The notes: a model not told the origin generated them from the sequence alone. Shown: positions 17,986-28,378, counted from the stretch's first letter. The stretch: DNA of 64,000 nt from Pseudosulfitobacter koreensis (GCF_024733015.1 NZ_JANKJG010000004.1:124001-188000), one strand, 5' to 3'. Program-made: numbers and translations.

Positions 17986-20529
17986 TCAGGCGTTGCGGAT
18001 GCGGGTGATCATCTCGGTGGTGTCGCGGCTGAGGTTGGGCGTGGACGCGATCCGGTCCAGCTCCTTGGCCATCAGCGACTGGCGGATCTGGTCATAGCGC
18101 CGCCACGTCTGGAACGCCGAACACATCCGCGCCGTGGTCTGCGGGTTGACCGGGTCCAGCTTGATCAGCCAATCGGCCAGCAGCGCATAGCCCGACCCGT
18201 CGGCGGCGTGAAACCCTGCGTGGTGCGCGGCCAGCGCGCCCAGCGTGGCGCGGAACCGGTTGGGGTTCTTCCAGTTGAAATCGCTGTGCCGGGTCAGCGC
18301 CTTGGCCGTATCGACCGCATCGTCGGGCTTTGCCTCTCCGACCTGCAGGCCGAACCATTTGTCCATGACCAGACGGTCATCTTTCCACTGCGCCTCGAAA
18401 TCGGCCAGCGCCGCGTCGCCACGACCTGCGCGGATCAGACAGGCCAGCGCCGCCAGTTGCTGCGTCATGTTGGTCGCACTGTCGTATTGCGCCTGTGCCG
18501 TATCCCCGCCGTCCAGCCGCGTCAGCAGCGAAAGTGCTGCATTGCCAAGCGCGCGCATGCCGGCCTGTTCGGCATCCGGCGCATAGGCACCCTCGATCTG
18601 ATGGCGCGCATAAAGCCCCGGCAGATCGTCCTGCAAGGTCTGCGCCAGCGCGTCCTTCATCCCCTGCACCGCATCGTAAATCGCCTGCGGGTCGGGCGTG
18701 TCGCCGCGCCGGTGCAGGGCGGCGGCCAGTTCCGATTGCCCCGGCAGGCCCAGCATCAGCGCGCGGTAGGCCGGATCGAGGCTTTCGTCGCGCAGGACCG
18801 TGGCGATCCCTTGCAGGTAATCCGCATCTGGCGCCGTGCCCTTGGTGATCGCAGCCATCAGCGACGCCAGCGCCAGTGCGCGCCCCGATTCCCAGCGGTT
18901 GAACGGATCGGTGTCATGGGCCAGCAGGGCCGCGTGATCGGCATCGAACTCCAGCACCACAGGGGCCGAGAAATTGCGCAGGATCGACGCAGTGGGCTTT
19001 TCGCTGTGCCCCGCGAAGGCAAAGCTTTGCGTCGCATCGGTCACTTCCAGCACCTGCGTTTCCATCACTTCGGCCCCGCTTGCGTCCAGCAGACCCACGG
19101 CGACGGGGATCACCAGCGGTTGCGGATCGGGTGTCGCGGCGCTGGGCGGGGTGTGCTGGGTTAACGTCAGCGTATAGGTCGCGTTCTTGTACGTTTCGGT
19201 CACGCTCAGATGCGGGGTGCCCGCCTGGGAATACCAGCGCTTGAACTGTGTCAGATCGCGGCCCGTCGCGTCCTCGAACACCTGCAACCAGTCCTCGATC
19301 GTGCAGGCCTGCCCGTCGTGACGGTCGAAATACATGTCCAGCGCGCGCTTGTAGGCATCGGCCCCGACCAGCGTGCGCAGCATCCCGATCACTTCGGCAC
19401 CTTTTTCATAGACGGTGGCGGTGTAGAAGTTGTTGATCTCCTGAAAGCTTTCGGGGCGCACCGGATGTGCCAGCGGCCCCTGATCCTCGGTGAACTGACG
19501 CCCGCGCAGGTCGATCACGTCGCCGATCCGCTTGACCGGCGCACTGCGCATGTCCGAGGTGAACTGGCTGTCGCGATAAACGGTCAGCCCTTCCTTCAGG
19601 CAAAGCTGGAACCAGTCGCGGCAGGTGATGCGGTTGCCCGTCCAGTTGTGAAAATACTCATGCGCGATGATCGCCTCGATGCGTTCAAAGTTCATGTCCG
19701 TCGATGTCTCGGGCGAGGCCAGAACCGCAGAGGCGTTGAAAATGTTCAGCCCCTTGTTCTCCATCGCGCCCATGTTGAAATCATCCACCGCGACGATGTT
19801 GAACACCTCAAGGTCATAGGCGCGCCCGTAAACCTTTTCGTCCCAGACCATGCTGTCCTTCAGCGCCTGCATCCCGAAGGCGCATTTGCCCTCGTCGCCG
19901 GGCCGCACGTACAGGGCCAGATCGACCTTGCGGCCCTCCATCGTGGTGAACGTGTCGCGGTGCGCGATCAGATCGCCCGCGACCAGCGCGAACAGATAGG
20001 CAGGCTTGCGCCAAGGGTCGTGCCATTCGGCCCAGCCATCGCCCGACGATACCAGATTGCCGTTCGACAACAGCACCGGGTGCGGTCCGTTGATCCGCAC
20101 GGTAAAGGTGCTCATGACATCGGGGCGGTCGGGGTAATAGGTGATCTTGCGAAACCCCTCGGCCTCGCATTGGGTGCAATACATGCCGCCCGACTGGTAC
20201 AGCCCCTCAAGCGCGGTATTCGCGGCGGGGTCGATCTGCACCAGGCTTTCCCAGGTGAACGGGATCGACGGCACATCGCAGGTCAGCCCCTCGGACGTCA
20301 CCTTCGGCTTGACCGTCTCGCCGTCGATCTTGGCGCTGAGCAGGGTCAGGTTTTCGCCATGCAGAAAGAAGGTGCGGTCGGTGGCATCTGGATTGGGCGA
20401 AAACCGGATGCGGGCACGCACATGGGTGGCCGACGGGGCCAGATCGAACGTCAGATGCACCTCGTCCACGTCGAAACCAAAGGGCGTGTAGTCGGCAAGG
20501 TATATCGTCTGGGGGGCGGCATCGCGCAT
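17986..20529 (-). CDS. pepN: Aminopeptidase N (M1 family)
   Basis: A zinc metallopeptidase of 847 residues, close to the E. coli-type PepN length, that removes N-terminal residues from cytoplasmic peptides. Substrate and zinc motifs are intact: GAMEN at 254-258, HEYFHNWTGNR at 290-300 and the third ligand Glu313 (LKEGLTVYRD). The C-terminal half (about 540-847) is the helical domain typical of proteobacterial PepN. The start at 20529 gives the expected N-terminus just ahead of the YLADYTPFGF strand. Confidence 0.95.
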   Translation of the reverse strand: MRDAAPQTIYLADYTPFGFDVDEVHLTFDLAPSATHVRARIRFSPNPDATDRTFFLHGENLTLLSAKIDGETVKPKVTSEGLTCDVPSIPFTWESLVQIDPAANTALEGLYQSGGMYCTQCEAEGFRKITYYPDRPDVMSTFTVRINGPHPVLLSNGNLVSSGDGWAEWHDPWRKPAYLFALVAGDLIAHRDTFTTMEGRKVDLALYVRPGDEGKCAFGMQALKDSMVWDEKVYGRAYDLEVFNIVAVDDFNMGAMENKGLNIFNASAVLASPETSTDMNFERIEAIIAHEYFHNWTGNRITCRDWFQLCLKEGLTVYRDSQFTSDMRSAPVKRIGDVIDLRGRQFTEDQGPLAHPVRPESFQEINNFYTATVYEKGAEVIGMLRTLVGADAYKRALDMYFDRHDGQACTIEDWLQVFEDATGRDLTQFKRWYSQAGTPHLSVTETYKNATYTLTLTQHTPPSAATPDPQPLVIPVAVGLLDASGAEVMETQVLEVTDATQSFAFAGHSEKPTASILRNFSAPVVLEFDADHAALLAHDTDPFNRWESGRALALASLMAAITKGTAPDADYLQGIATVLRDESLDPAYRALMLGLPGQSELAAALHRRGDTPDPQAIYDAVQGMKDALAQTLQDDLPGLYARHQIEGAYAPDAEQAGMRALGNAALSLLTRLDGGDTAQAQYDSATNMTQQLAALACLIRAGRGDAALADFEAQWKDDRLVMDKWFGLQVGEAKPDDAVDTAKALTRHSDFNWKNPNRFRATLGALAAHHAGFHAADGSGYALLADWLIKLDPVNPQTTARMCSAFQTWRRYDQIRQSLMAKELDRIASTPNLSRDTTEMITRIRNA

Positions 20530-20643
20530 GGGCTGTCCTGTCTCGGGTCGAAATGTTGGAACAAAGCGTCAGGCACAGACGTTAGTCTTGTGACGCTTGG
20601 GCGGCAACCCGCCCGGAATTATCAAGTGAGAGGTATTTTTACT

Positions 20644-20832
20644 ATGTCTGCACCCGACACGGAGATTGAAAAGCAATCCAAACGCCATAGCCCGCTTTTG
20701 ATTGGCATGGCCATCGCCTTGACCGTGGCCTTCATCGCAGGCGTGATCTACCTCTTCGGCGGTTTCGATCCCGAGACGGATGAAGCCACCAGCGCAGAGC
20801 CCGCCGCAAACCAGCAGACGCTCACGGATTGA
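20644..20832 (+). CDS. Small single-pass membrane protein
   Basis: A 62-residue protein with a polar N-terminus, one transmembrane helix (about residues 18-40, LLIGMAIALTVAFIAGVIYL) and a short acidic C-terminal tail. The ATG at 20644 follows AGAGGTA at a suitable distance. No function is known. It is divergent from pepN and followed by a hairpin with a T run, so it is probably its own transcript. The protein-like topology and spacing support a real gene. Confidence 0.72.
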   Translation: MSAPDTEIEKQSKRHSPLLIGMAIALTVAFIAGVIYLFGGFDPETDEATSAEPAANQQTLTD

Positions 20833-20880
20833 TCGCACGCCAGACTTTCAGCCAGACTGTCAATCTGCCGAGCAACCTGT

Positions 20881-20918
20881 AAACCGGTCGCAGCTTTCCG
20901 GGGCAGCGCCCGGTTTTT
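20881..20918 (+). terminator. Probable terminator after the small membrane protein gene
   Basis: AAACCGG (20881-20887) can pair with CCGGTTT (20910-20916), or CCGGG (20898-20902) with CCCGG (20909-20913). Both hairpins end at the T run 20914-20918. It is 48 bp past the stop codon of the 62-residue gene. Confidence 0.5.
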
Positions 20919-20945
20919 CTGCGTTTGTCCCTAAATCTCCGCAAC

Positions 20946-20964
20946 TGGTAAAATAATATTACCA
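20946..20964. promoter_or_regulatory. Palindrome upstream of glcB, candidate operator
   Basis: TGGTAA (20946-20951) and TTACCA (20959-20964) form an exact inverted repeat with a 7-base AT spacer, 75 bp before the malate synthase ATG. Half-sites of the TGGT...ACCA kind are used by FadR/PdhR-type GntR regulators. No regulator gene is nearby, so the assignment is only an inference. Confidence 0.4.
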
Positions 20965-21039
20965 ATTTCGCGCCGGGTGGTTTACGGGCGTTGGATTAGG
21001 CCATACCCTTGCATCAACAACCATATCACGGAGCATGTC

Positions 21040-23199
21040 ATGACCAACCACCTGGACCGCAGCGGTCTGAGCGTCGCCCCCGAACTGGCCGCCTTTGTCG
21101 AAGATCGGGCCCTTGTCGGAACCGGCGTGGATGCCAGCACCTTCTGGGCGGGCTTTGCCGGGATCGTGGCGGACCTGGGCCCCAAGACGCGGCGTATGCT
21201 CGCCCGACGCGAAGAGCTGCAAGCACAGATCGACGCATGGCACCTTGAGCGCCGGGGCCAGCCGCATGACGCCGAAAGCTACACCGCCTTCCTGCGCGAG
21301 ATCGGCTATCTGGTGCCCGAGGGCGCGCCGTTCCAGATCGACACCGCTGGCGTCGATCCTGAAATTGCACAAATCCCCGGCCCGCAACTGGTGGTGCCGA
21401 TCACCAACGCCCGCTTTGCGCTGAACGCGGCGAACGCGCGGTGGGGCAGCCTCTATGATGCGCTTTACGGCACCGACGCGCTGGGCGATCTGCCGACGGG
21501 TAAGGGCTATGACGCCAAACGTGGCGCGCGGGTGATCGACTGGGCCAAGGGCTTTCTGGACAAGGCCGCACCGCTGATGTCCGGCAAGTGGGCAGCGGTC
21601 AGCGGGCTGGCAGTTGCCGACGGATCGCTGCGGATAGACATACCCGATGGCAGCATGGCACTCGCCACCCCCGACAGCTTCGTGGGCTTTGGCGGCAATG
21701 CGGATGCGCCCGACTTCGTGCTGTTGCGCAACAACGGCCTGCACATCCAGATCATGCTGGACCGCAGCACCGACATCGGCGGCAATGATCCTGCGGGCAT
21801 GTCCGACGTGCGCCTTGAATCCGCGATGTCCACCATCATGGACTGCGAAGACAGCGTCGCCGCCGTGGATGCCGAGGACAAGGTCGTGGCCTATGGCAAC
21901 TGGCTGGGCCTGATGACCGGCGATCTGCAGGAAACCTTCGAGAAGGGCGGCCAGCAGATCACGCGCAGAATGGCGGATGACATCGCCTATACCGCCGCAG
22001 ACGGCAGCGATGCGACGCTCAAGGGCCGCTCGCTGATGCTGATCCGCAACGTCGGCCACCTGATGACCAACCCCGCCATTCTCGACGCCGAAGGCCGCGA
22101 GGTCAGCGAGGGGCTGATGGACGCGATGATCACCACGCTGATCGCGATGCACGATCTGAAGAAATCGGACGGGCTGCGCAACTCGGTCGAAGGCTCGGTC
22201 TACGTGGTCAAACCCAAGATGCACGGGCCCGAAGAGGTCGCCTTGGCCGACGAGATTTTCACCCGCGTCGAAAAGGTGTTGGGCCTGCCCGCCAACACGG
22301 TCAAGCTCGGCATCATGGACGAGGAGCGCCGCACCTCGGTCAACCTCGCCGAATGTATCCGCGCCGCGAAATCGCGGGTGGCCTTCATCAACACCGGCTT
22401 CCTCGACCGGACCGGCGACGAGATCCACACCTCGATGGAGGCAGGGCCGATGGTGCCCAAGGGCGAGATGAAATCCGCCCCCTGGATTGCCGCCTACGAG
22501 GATCGCAACGTCGATATCGGGCTGGCCTGCGGCTTGCAGGGCCGCGCGCAGATCGGCAAGGGGATGTGGGCGATGCCCGACCTGATGGCCGACATGCTGA
22601 AGACCAAGATCGGACACCCCAAATCCGGTGCCAACTGCGCCTGGGTGCCGTCGCCCACCGCCGCCACGCTGCACGCGACGCATTACCACCAGATCGACGT
22701 GCTGGCCCGCCAGAACGAGATCAAGGCAGGCGGCGCGCGCGGCACCCTGCACGATCTGCTGACCATTCCGGTGATGGACGGCCGCAACCTCAGCGACGCG
22801 GACATCACCCGCGAGATCGAGAACAATGCTCAGGGCATCCTTGGCTACGTGGTGCGCTGGGTCGATCAGGGCGTAGGCTGTTCCAAGGTGCCCGACATCA
22901 ACGACGTGGGCCTGATGGAAGACCGCGCCACCTGCCGCATCTCGGCGCAGGCGCTGGCGAACTGGCTGCACCACGGCGTGATCAGCGAGGATCAGGTAAG
23001 GGCCGGCCTGCGCAAGATGGCAGCCGTCGTCGACCAGCAGAACGCGGGCGATCCGACCTATACCGCGATGGCGCCGGATTTCGACGGCGTGGCCTTTGCC
23101 GCCGCCTGCGACCTGGTGCTGAAAGGGCGCGAACAGCCCTCGGGCTATACCGAGCCCGTGTTGCACGCGCGGCGTCTGGAACTGAAAGCCCAAGCCTGA
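21040..23199 (+). CDS. glcB: Malate synthase G
   Basis: Condenses glyoxylate and acetyl-CoA to malate. It has 719 residues, the single-chain G isoform length. Recognisable parts are the [15 protein letters not shown] segment (metal/glyoxylate site), [10 protein letters not shown], the [16 protein letters not shown]-barrel strand and the catalytic-base region near the C-terminus ([21 protein letters not shown]). The ATG at 21040, preceded by CACGGAG, is the right start; an in-frame upstream extension reads through the promoter palindrome. It is followed by a GlcG-like gene, fitting glycolate/glyoxylate use. No isocitrate lyase is in the window. Confidence 0.96.
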   Translation: MTNHLDRSGLSVAPELAAFVEDRALVGTGVDASTFWAGFAGIVADLGPKTRRMLARREELQAQIDAWHLERRGQPHDAESYTAFLREIGYLVPEGAPFQIDTAGVDPEIAQIPGPQLVVPITNARFALNAANARWGSLYDALYGTDALGDLPTGKGYDAKRGARVIDWAKGFLDKAAPLMSGKWAAVSGLAVADGSLRIDIPDGSMALATPDSFVGFGGNADAPDFVLLRNNGLHIQIMLDRSTDIGGNDPAGMSDVRLESAMSTIMDCEDSVAAVDAEDKVVAYGNWLGLMTGDLQETFEKGGQQITRRMADDIAYTAADGSDATLKGRSLMLIRNVGHLMTNPAILDAEGREVSEGLMDAMITTLIAMHDLKKSDGLRNSVEGSVYVVKPKMHGPEEVALADEIFTRVEKVLGLPANTVKLGIMDEERRTSVNLAECIRAAKSRVAFINTGFLDRTGDEIHTSMEAGPMVPKGEMKSAPWIAAYEDRNVDIGLACGLQGRAQIGKGMWAMPDLMADMLKTKIGHPKSGANCAWVPSPTAATLHATHYHQIDVLARQNEIKAGGARGTLHDLLTIPVMDGRNLSDADITREIENNAQGILGYVVRWVDQGVGCSKVPDINDVGLMEDRATCRISAQALANWLHHGVISEDQVRAGLRKMAAVVDQQNAGDPTYTAMAPDFDGVAFAAACDLVLKGREQPSGYTEPVLHARRLELKAQA

Positions 23200-23278
23200 A
23201 AAAGCCCAGGCCTGAAGGCGAACGGGGGGCCGCGTGCCCCCATTTAAACTCAACGAAAATCACAAAAAGGAGGGGCCG

Positions 23279-23704
23279 ATGTCGGTGACCTTGGACCAAG
23301 CCCGAAAGATCATTCGTCAGACCATGGCGAAAGGCGAGGACATGAAACTGAAGCCGTTGTCGGTGGTCGTGCTGGACGCAGGCGGCCACGTGGTGGCCTT
23401 CGAGCGCAGCGATGACGCCTCCCCCGGTCGCTTTGGCATTGCCCATGGCAAGGCCTATGGCGCCGTGATGCTGGGCATGGCGGGCACGGCGCAGATGAAA
23501 CGGGCCGAGGATCAGGCGTACTTCATGGCAGCGGTGAACGGTGTGTTCGGCGGCCACGTGGTGCCGGTTCCGGGCGGTGTCCTGCTGCGCAATGCGGCGG
23601 GCAAGGTCGTGGGCGCGGTCGGCGTGACCGGCGACAGCTCGGACAACGATGCGACTGCGGCGATGGCGGGTATCGAAGCTGCCGCTTTGGTGGGCGAAAT
23701 CTAG
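23279..23704 (+). CDS. GlcG/HbpS family heme-binding-like protein
   Basis: A 141-residue protein of the GlcG/HbpS (DUF336) family. Characteristic segments are SVVVLDAGGHVVAFERSD, the HGKAYGAVML helix and the PVPGGVLLRNAAGKVVGAVG hairpin. HbpS members bind heme, and GlcG is carried in glycolate oxidase operons with no defined activity. The very strong ribosome site AAGGAGG at 23267-23273 sets the ATG at 23279. It follows malate synthase by 79 bp on the same strand, matching the glc operon association. Confidence 0.88.
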   Translation: MSVTLDQARKIIRQTMAKGEDMKLKPLSVVVLDAGGHVVAFERSDDASPGRFGIAHGKAYGAVMLGMAGTAQMKRAEDQAYFMAAVNGVFGGHVVPVPGGVLLRNAAGKVVGAVGVTGDSSDNDATAAMAGIEAAALVGEI

Positions 23705-23795
23705 GGCAGGGTGCCGCGACGGCGCGTCAGGCTGGGCAATCGCACCGGCCTGCGATATACCAGCCGCCAGACATGACGAGAGTGAGAGAGCCCCT

Positions 23796-24572
23796 ATGGC
23801 ACGTCCGGTTGTCGGAATTATCAGCAATGCCCATGTGATCGGCGACGATTACAAGGTGCATGCGGGTGGCATGATGAACACCGCCGCGATCGCGGAAGTG
23901 TCGGGCGCGATCCCGCTTCTGGTGGCGGCAGACCCCGCGCTGAACACCGCCGAGGAACTGATGGAAGTCTGCGACGGCTTTTTGTTCACCGGCGGGCGTC
24001 CCAACGTCCACCCCGAGGAGTACGGCGAGGAAGCAACCGCCGCCCACGGCGATTTCGACCGCGCGCGCGATGCCGTGACCTTGCCGCTGATTCGCGCCTG
24101 CGTCGAGCGTGGCCAGCCGTTCTTCGGCGTCTGCCGCGGCTTTCAGGAGGTCAACGTGGCGATGGGCGGCAGCCTCTACCCAGAGATCCGCGATCTGCCG
24201 GGGCGCAGCAATCACCGGATGCCGCCCGATGGCACGTTGGAAGAGAAGTTCGCGCTGCGCCACGAGGTGACGTTCTCCGAAGGTGGCCCATTTCACCGCC
24301 TGATGGGCAATCAGGTGGTCAAGACCAACACTCTGCACGGGCAGGGGATCAAGGCCGCGGGCAAACGCGTGGTGATCGACGGCTATGCCCCCGACGGCAC
24401 GCCCGAGGCGATCTATATCGACGGCGCGCCGGGCTTTACCATGTCGGTGCAGTGGCACCCAGAATACAATGCCGCGATGGACCCGGTGTCCAAGATCCTC
24501 TTCGCGGCCTTCGGCAATGCCCTGCGTGACTGGTCGGCGGGCAAATCGCGCCCCGCGCTCAAAACAGCCTGA
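23796..24572 (+). CDS. Class I glutamine amidotransferase-like hydrolase (PuuD/GATase1)
   Basis: A 258-residue gamma-glutamyl-gamma-aminobutyrate hydrolase-type protein. The nucleophile elbow GVCRGFQ holds Cys113, and the catalytic pair is in QWHPE (His221, Glu223). The DGFLFTGGRPNVHPEEY region is typical of the PuuD group. It would release glutamate from a gamma-glutamyl amine in polyamine catabolism, though no other puu gene is in view. The ATG at 23796 matches the family start (MARPVVGI). It sits 91 bp after the GlcG-like gene, so co-transcription is possible. Confidence 0.87.
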   Translation: MARPVVGIISNAHVIGDDYKVHAGGMMNTAAIAEVSGAIPLLVAADPALNTAEELMEVCDGFLFTGGRPNVHPEEYGEEATAAHGDFDRARDAVTLPLIRACVERGQPFFGVCRGFQEVNVAMGGSLYPEIRDLPGRSNHRMPPDGTLEEKFALRHEVTFSEGGPFHRLMGNQVVKTNTLHGQGIKAAGKRVVIDGYAPDGTPEAIYIDGAPGFTMSVQWHPEYNAAMDPVSKILFAAFGNALRDWSAGKSRPALKTA

Positions 24573-24585
24573 TCCCTTGAAAGGC

Positions 24586-25092
24586 TCACGCGGCGGCGCT
24601 CTGCTGCGGTACGCTCCATGTGCCTGCGCGCAAGGCGCGGTGTAGCGACGTGTGCGGCCAGTGGCGCGGATCGGTCACCAGCCCGGCCTGAACCGGCGCG
24701 GAATAGATCAGGTGGCGGTGGTCGGCCACGTCATTTGCATCTGTCAGCCGATGCGCCCAGAACCGGCGCTGCCAAATCCCCTTGTCCCCACTGCGCAGAC
24801 TGGCGGGATGGCGATGCGCAGGTGCCGGGACCCCGCGGGAGAATTGCGATTTCAGCAGACCCCAGCGGCGCGATATGTCCGCATCCTCGGACGGAAGGGT
24901 CCAGATCGTATGGATGGCATTGGGCAGCACCACGATGTCGTCGATCTGGAACGGGTGCGCGGCCAGCGCTCTGCGCGTGGCGATGCGCAATCTCCCGACC
25001 TCGCGCAGCAGCAGATCCGACCGCCGGTCCTGCAAGCGGACCGTGAAGAAAAAGGCGCAAGGGCTGGGGATATGTTCATCTCTGTCGCTCAT
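24586..25092 (-). CDS. REP-associated tyrosine transposase-like protein (RAYT), degenerate active site
   Basis: A 168-residue relative of the IS200/RAYT Y1 transposase domain. The family pattern is clear in VVLPNAIHTIWTLP, in WGLLKSQFSRG, in WQRRFWAHRL and in APVQAGLV...WPHTSLHR. In active members the metal site is HUH (PDHLH). Here the first histidine is alanine (NAIH, read directly from the DNA at about 24913-24930), and the column that usually holds the catalytic tyrosine appears to be Leu. It may be an inactive or domesticated copy. It ends 13 bp from the convergent PuuD-like gene. There are no terminal repeats, so it is not an intact IS. Confidence 0.78.
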   Translation of the reverse strand: MSDRDEHIPSPCAFFFTVRLQDRRSDLLLREVGRLRIATRRALAAHPFQIDDIVVLPNAIHTIWTLPSEDADISRRWGLLKSQFSRGVPAPAHRHPASLRSGDKGIWQRRFWAHRLTDANDVADHRHLIYSAPVQAGLVTDPRHWPHTSLHRALRAGTWSVPQQSAAA

Positions 25093-25335
25093 GCGGACCA
25101 GCCTAGTGCGTCACAGGTTAACAGGCGGTGAATTCCCCAGCGCCCAGGCCTGCCGGAACGTCACCCGATATGCCCAACGTCAAGGCGCATGAAAGATGCG
25201 CGAAACCTGTCTATTCTTTACATTTATTGCTCTGCATTGCAGCGTAGTTGCTTGTAACTGTGCACGCTGCAAGCTAGCAAGTTGTCGTTAACCGTCGTCA
25301 AGGCGGCGGATTTGGAATCAAACGGGGGGTGCGCG

Positions 25336-26910
25336 GTGAAAATCGGAACACCGAAGGAAATACTCGAAGGCGAACGCCGGGTCGCAATGACGCCCGACAG
25401 TGCGCTGATGCTTCAGAAACTCGGCCACACCTGCATCATCGAGACGGGTGCCGGCGTCGCGGCGGGCTTTGCCGATGCCGACTATGCCGAAGCGGGCGTC
25501 GAGATCGCCAAGACGGCAGCAGCCCTGTGGAAGGCGGCAGATGTCGTAGCCAAGGTGCGCGCGCCCGAAGAGGTCGAGGTGAAGCGCCTGCGCGACGGCC
25601 AGACGCTGATTTCGCTGATCAACCCCGGTGCCAACGCCGAATTGCTCGAAGCTGCCGCCAAGAAGGGCAGCACCGTCGTCGCGATGGACATGGTGCCGCG
25701 CATCAGCCGTGCGCAGAAGATGGACGTGCTGTCGTCGATGGCCAACATCGCGGGCTACCGCGCGGTGATCGAGGCGGGCAACAACTTTGGCCGTTTCTTC
25801 ACCGGACAGATCACGGCGGCGGGCAAGGTGCCCCCGGCCAAGGTTCTGGTGGTCGGTGCCGGTGTCGCCGGTCTGGCGGCGGTGGGCACATCCACCTCGC
25901 TGGGTGCGATCACCTACGCCTTCGACGTGCGCCCCGAAGTGGCCGAACAGATTGAATCCATGGGCGCCGAATTCGTCTATCTGGACTTCGAGGAAGAACA
26001 GCAGGACGGCTCGGCCTCCGGTGGCTACGCCTCTGTCTCCAGCCCCGAATTCCGCGAGGCGCAGCTGGCCAAGTTCCGCGAACTGGCCCCCGAGATGGAC
26101 ATCGTCATCACCACGGCGCTGATCCCCAACCGCGAAGCGCCCGAACTGTGGACCGAAGACATGGTTGCGGCCATGAAATCCGGTTCGGTCATCGTCGACC
26201 TCGCCGCCGAGCGTGGCGGCAACTGCAAGCTGACGGTCAAGGACGAAAAGATCGTCACCGACAACGGCGTGACCATCGTCGGCTACACCGACTTCCCCAG
26301 CCGGATGGCCACGCAGGCCTCGACCCTGTTCGCGACCAACATCCGCCACATGCTGACGGACCTCACGCCCGGAAAAGACGGCGTGATCAACCACAACATG
26401 GAAGACGACGTGATCCGCGGTGCGACCGTGACCCACGCCAAGGAAGTCACCTTCCCGCCACCGCCGCCCAAGGTGGCCGCCATCGCGGCAGCCCCGAAAA
26501 AGCAGGCGGCCAAGGAACTGACACCCGCCGAAAAACGCGAGGCCGAAGTGGCCGCGTTCAAGGCGCAGACCAAAAGCCAGGTGACCTTGCTTGTTGTCGG
26601 CGCGGTGCTGCTGCTGGCCGTGGGCCTCGTGGCGCCTGCCAGCTTCATGCAGCACTTCATCGTGTTCGTCCTGTCGGTCTTCGTCGGCTTCCAGGTGATC
26701 TGGGGCGTGGCGCACAGCCTGCACACGCCGCTGATGGCCGTCACCAACGCGATCTCGTCGATCATCATTCTGGGCGCCTTGGTGCAGATCGGGTCCGGGT
26801 CGTTCCTTGTGATCGTTCTGGCGGCGATTTCGGTCTTCATGACCGGCATCAACATCTTCGGCGGCTTCCTTGTGACACGGCGTATGCTCGCCATGTTCCA
26901 GAAATCTTAA
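25336..26910 (+). CDS. pntA: Proton-translocating NAD(P) transhydrogenase subunit alpha
   Basis: Subunit alpha (524 residues) of the membrane transhydrogenase that uses proton motive force to reduce NADP+ with NADH. Domain I (NAD binding, about 1-375) holds the KIGTPKEI start, the VLVVGAGVAG dinucleotide motif and the YTDFPSRMATQAS loop. A charged linker follows. The C-terminus carries several transmembrane helices (about 415-515), so PntAA and PntAB are fused as in E. coli. The start is a GTG at 25336, because translation must begin at the conserved KIGTPKE. A TTG further upstream gives a poor N-terminus. It is followed by pntB after 13 bp. Confidence 0.95.
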   Translation: MKIGTPKEILEGERRVAMTPDSALMLQKLGHTCIIETGAGVAAGFADADYAEAGVEIAKTAAALWKAADVVAKVRAPEEVEVKRLRDGQTLISLINPGANAELLEAAAKKGSTVVAMDMVPRISRAQKMDVLSSMANIAGYRAVIEAGNNFGRFFTGQITAAGKVPPAKVLVVGAGVAGLAAVGTSTSLGAITYAFDVRPEVAEQIESMGAEFVYLDFEEEQQDGSASGGYASVSSPEFREAQLAKFRELAPEMDIVITTALIPNREAPELWTEDMVAAMKSGSVIVDLAAERGGNCKLTVKDEKIVTDNGVTIVGYTDFPSRMATQASTLFATNIRHMLTDLTPGKDGVINHNMEDDVIRGATVTHAKEVTFPPPPPKVAAIAAAPKKQAAKELTPAEKREAEVAAFKAQTKSQVTLLVVGAVLLLAVGLVAPASFMQHFIVFVLSVFVGFQVIWGVAHSLHTPLMAVTNAISSIIILGALVQIGSGSFLVIVLAAISVFMTGINIFGGFLVTRRMLAMFQKS

Positions 26911-26923
26911 AGGGGCTTAGACA

Positions 26924-28360
26924 ATGGATTATGGATTTACGACAGCGGCCTATGTGGTCGCGGCCATCCTCTTCATCCTCAGCCTTGGCGGTTTGTCGGG
27001 ACAGGAAAGCGCCAAGCGCGCGGTGTGGTACGGCATTGCAGGCATGGCGCTGGCCATCTTCGCCACGCTGATCGGACCGGGCGCCGGGTATTGGCTGCTT
27101 TCTCTGGTGCTGATCGCCGCAGGTGGGATCATCGGCTACCAACTGGCGACCAAGGTGCAGATGACGCAGATGCCCGAACTGGTCGCGGCGATGCACTCGC
27201 TGGTCGGTCTGGCGGCGGTCTTCGTCGGCTTCATCGCACACTTCGAGATCGGCAACGTCGCGGCGGCGCTGGCTGCTGGCACGGCCACGGACCTCGGCAA
27301 CTTCGGCCTGCTGATCGCCAAGAAAGAGGCGGTCGAGATCAACATCCTTCAGGTCGAACTGTTCCTGGGCATCTTCATCGGGGCGGTCACCTTCACCGGG
27401 TCGGTCATTGCCTATGGCAAGCTGGCGGGCCGGGTGAACTCTGCCGCGACCAAGCTGCCGGGCGGTCACCTGCTGAACGCGTCGGCGGCGGGTCTGTCGC
27501 TGATCTGCCTGATCTGGTACGTCAACACGGGCGGCTTTTTGCCCCTGTTCCTGATGACGCTGGCCGCGCTCTTTATCGGCTATCACCTGATCATGGGCAT
27601 CGGCGGCGCCGATATGCCTGTCGTGGTGTCGATGCTCAACAGCTATTCCGGCTGGGCGGCGGCGGCCATCGGCTTCAGCCTCGGCAACGATCTTTTGATC
27701 GTGGTCGGCGCGCTGGTGGGCTCCTCCGGTGCGATCCTGTCCTACATCATGTGCAAGGCGATGAACCGGTCGTTCGTCAGCGTGATCCTCGGCGGCTTCG
27801 GCGGCACCTCCGGTCCGCAGATGGAGGTCGAGGGCGAGCAGATCGCGATCGAGGCGGATGGCGTTGCCGCTGCCTTGAACGAGGCCGACAGCATCGTGAT
27901 CATCCCCGGCTACGGCATGGCGGTGGCGCAGGCACAGCAGGGCGTGGCCGAACTGACCCGCAAGCTGCGTGCGGCGGGCAAGACCGTGCGTTTCGCCATC
28001 CACCCCGTCGCGGGGCGTCTGCCGGGGCACATGAACGTGCTTCTGGCCGAGGCCAAGGTGCCCTATGACATCGTGCTCGAGATGGACGAGATCAACGACG
28101 ACTTCCCCGACACGGACGTCGCCATCGTGATCGGCTCGAACGACATCGTGAACCCTGCCGCACAGGACGATCCCAACAGCCCCATCGCCGGCATGCCGGT
28201 TCTGGAATGCTGGAAGGCCAAGCAGGTCTTTGTCAGCAAGCGTGGTCAGGGCACCGGCTATTCCGGCATCGAAAACCCGCTGTTCTTCAAGGAAAACACG
28301 CGCATGTTCTACGGTGACGCCAAGGCGTCGATCGACAAACTGCTGCCGATGATCGATTGA
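26924..28360 (+). CDS. pntB: Proton-translocating NAD(P) transhydrogenase subunit beta
   Basis: Subunit beta (478 residues) of the transhydrogenase. About nine transmembrane helices (residues 5-265) form the proton channel. The NADP(H)-binding domain III follows, with [13 protein letters not shown], the [15 protein letters not shown] loop and the [13 protein letters not shown] segment. The C-terminus matches the family ([13 protein letters not shown]). It is the last gene of the pntAB operon and is followed immediately by a strong terminator. Confidence 0.96.
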   Translation: MDYGFTTAAYVVAAILFILSLGGLSGQESAKRAVWYGIAGMALAIFATLIGPGAGYWLLSLVLIAAGGIIGYQLATKVQMTQMPELVAAMHSLVGLAAVFVGFIAHFEIGNVAAALAAGTATDLGNFGLLIAKKEAVEINILQVELFLGIFIGAVTFTGSVIAYGKLAGRVNSAATKLPGGHLLNASAAGLSLICLIWYVNTGGFLPLFLMTLAALFIGYHLIMGIGGADMPVVVSMLNSYSGWAAAAIGFSLGNDLLIVVGALVGSSGAILSYIMCKAMNRSFVSVILGGFGGTSGPQMEVEGEQIAIEADGVAAALNEADSIVIIPGYGMAVAQAQQGVAELTRKLRAAGKTVRFAIHPVAGRLPGHMNVLLAEAKVPYDIVLEMDEINDDFPDTDVAIVIGSNDIVNPAAQDDPNSPIAGMPVLECWKAKQVFVSKRGQGTGYSGIENPLFFKENTRMFYGDAKASIDKLLPMID

Positions 28361-28378
28361 TATCAGCCCAAATGACGA

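Noticed and set aside
20959..23253. A 764-codon minus-strand open frame opposite malate synthase
   Set aside because: Malate synthase G is certain on the plus strand, and the antisense frame is a coding-strand shadow.
24586..25335. A complete insertion sequence around the RAYT-like gene
   Set aside because: No terminal inverted or direct repeats were visible, and the catalytic motif is damaged.
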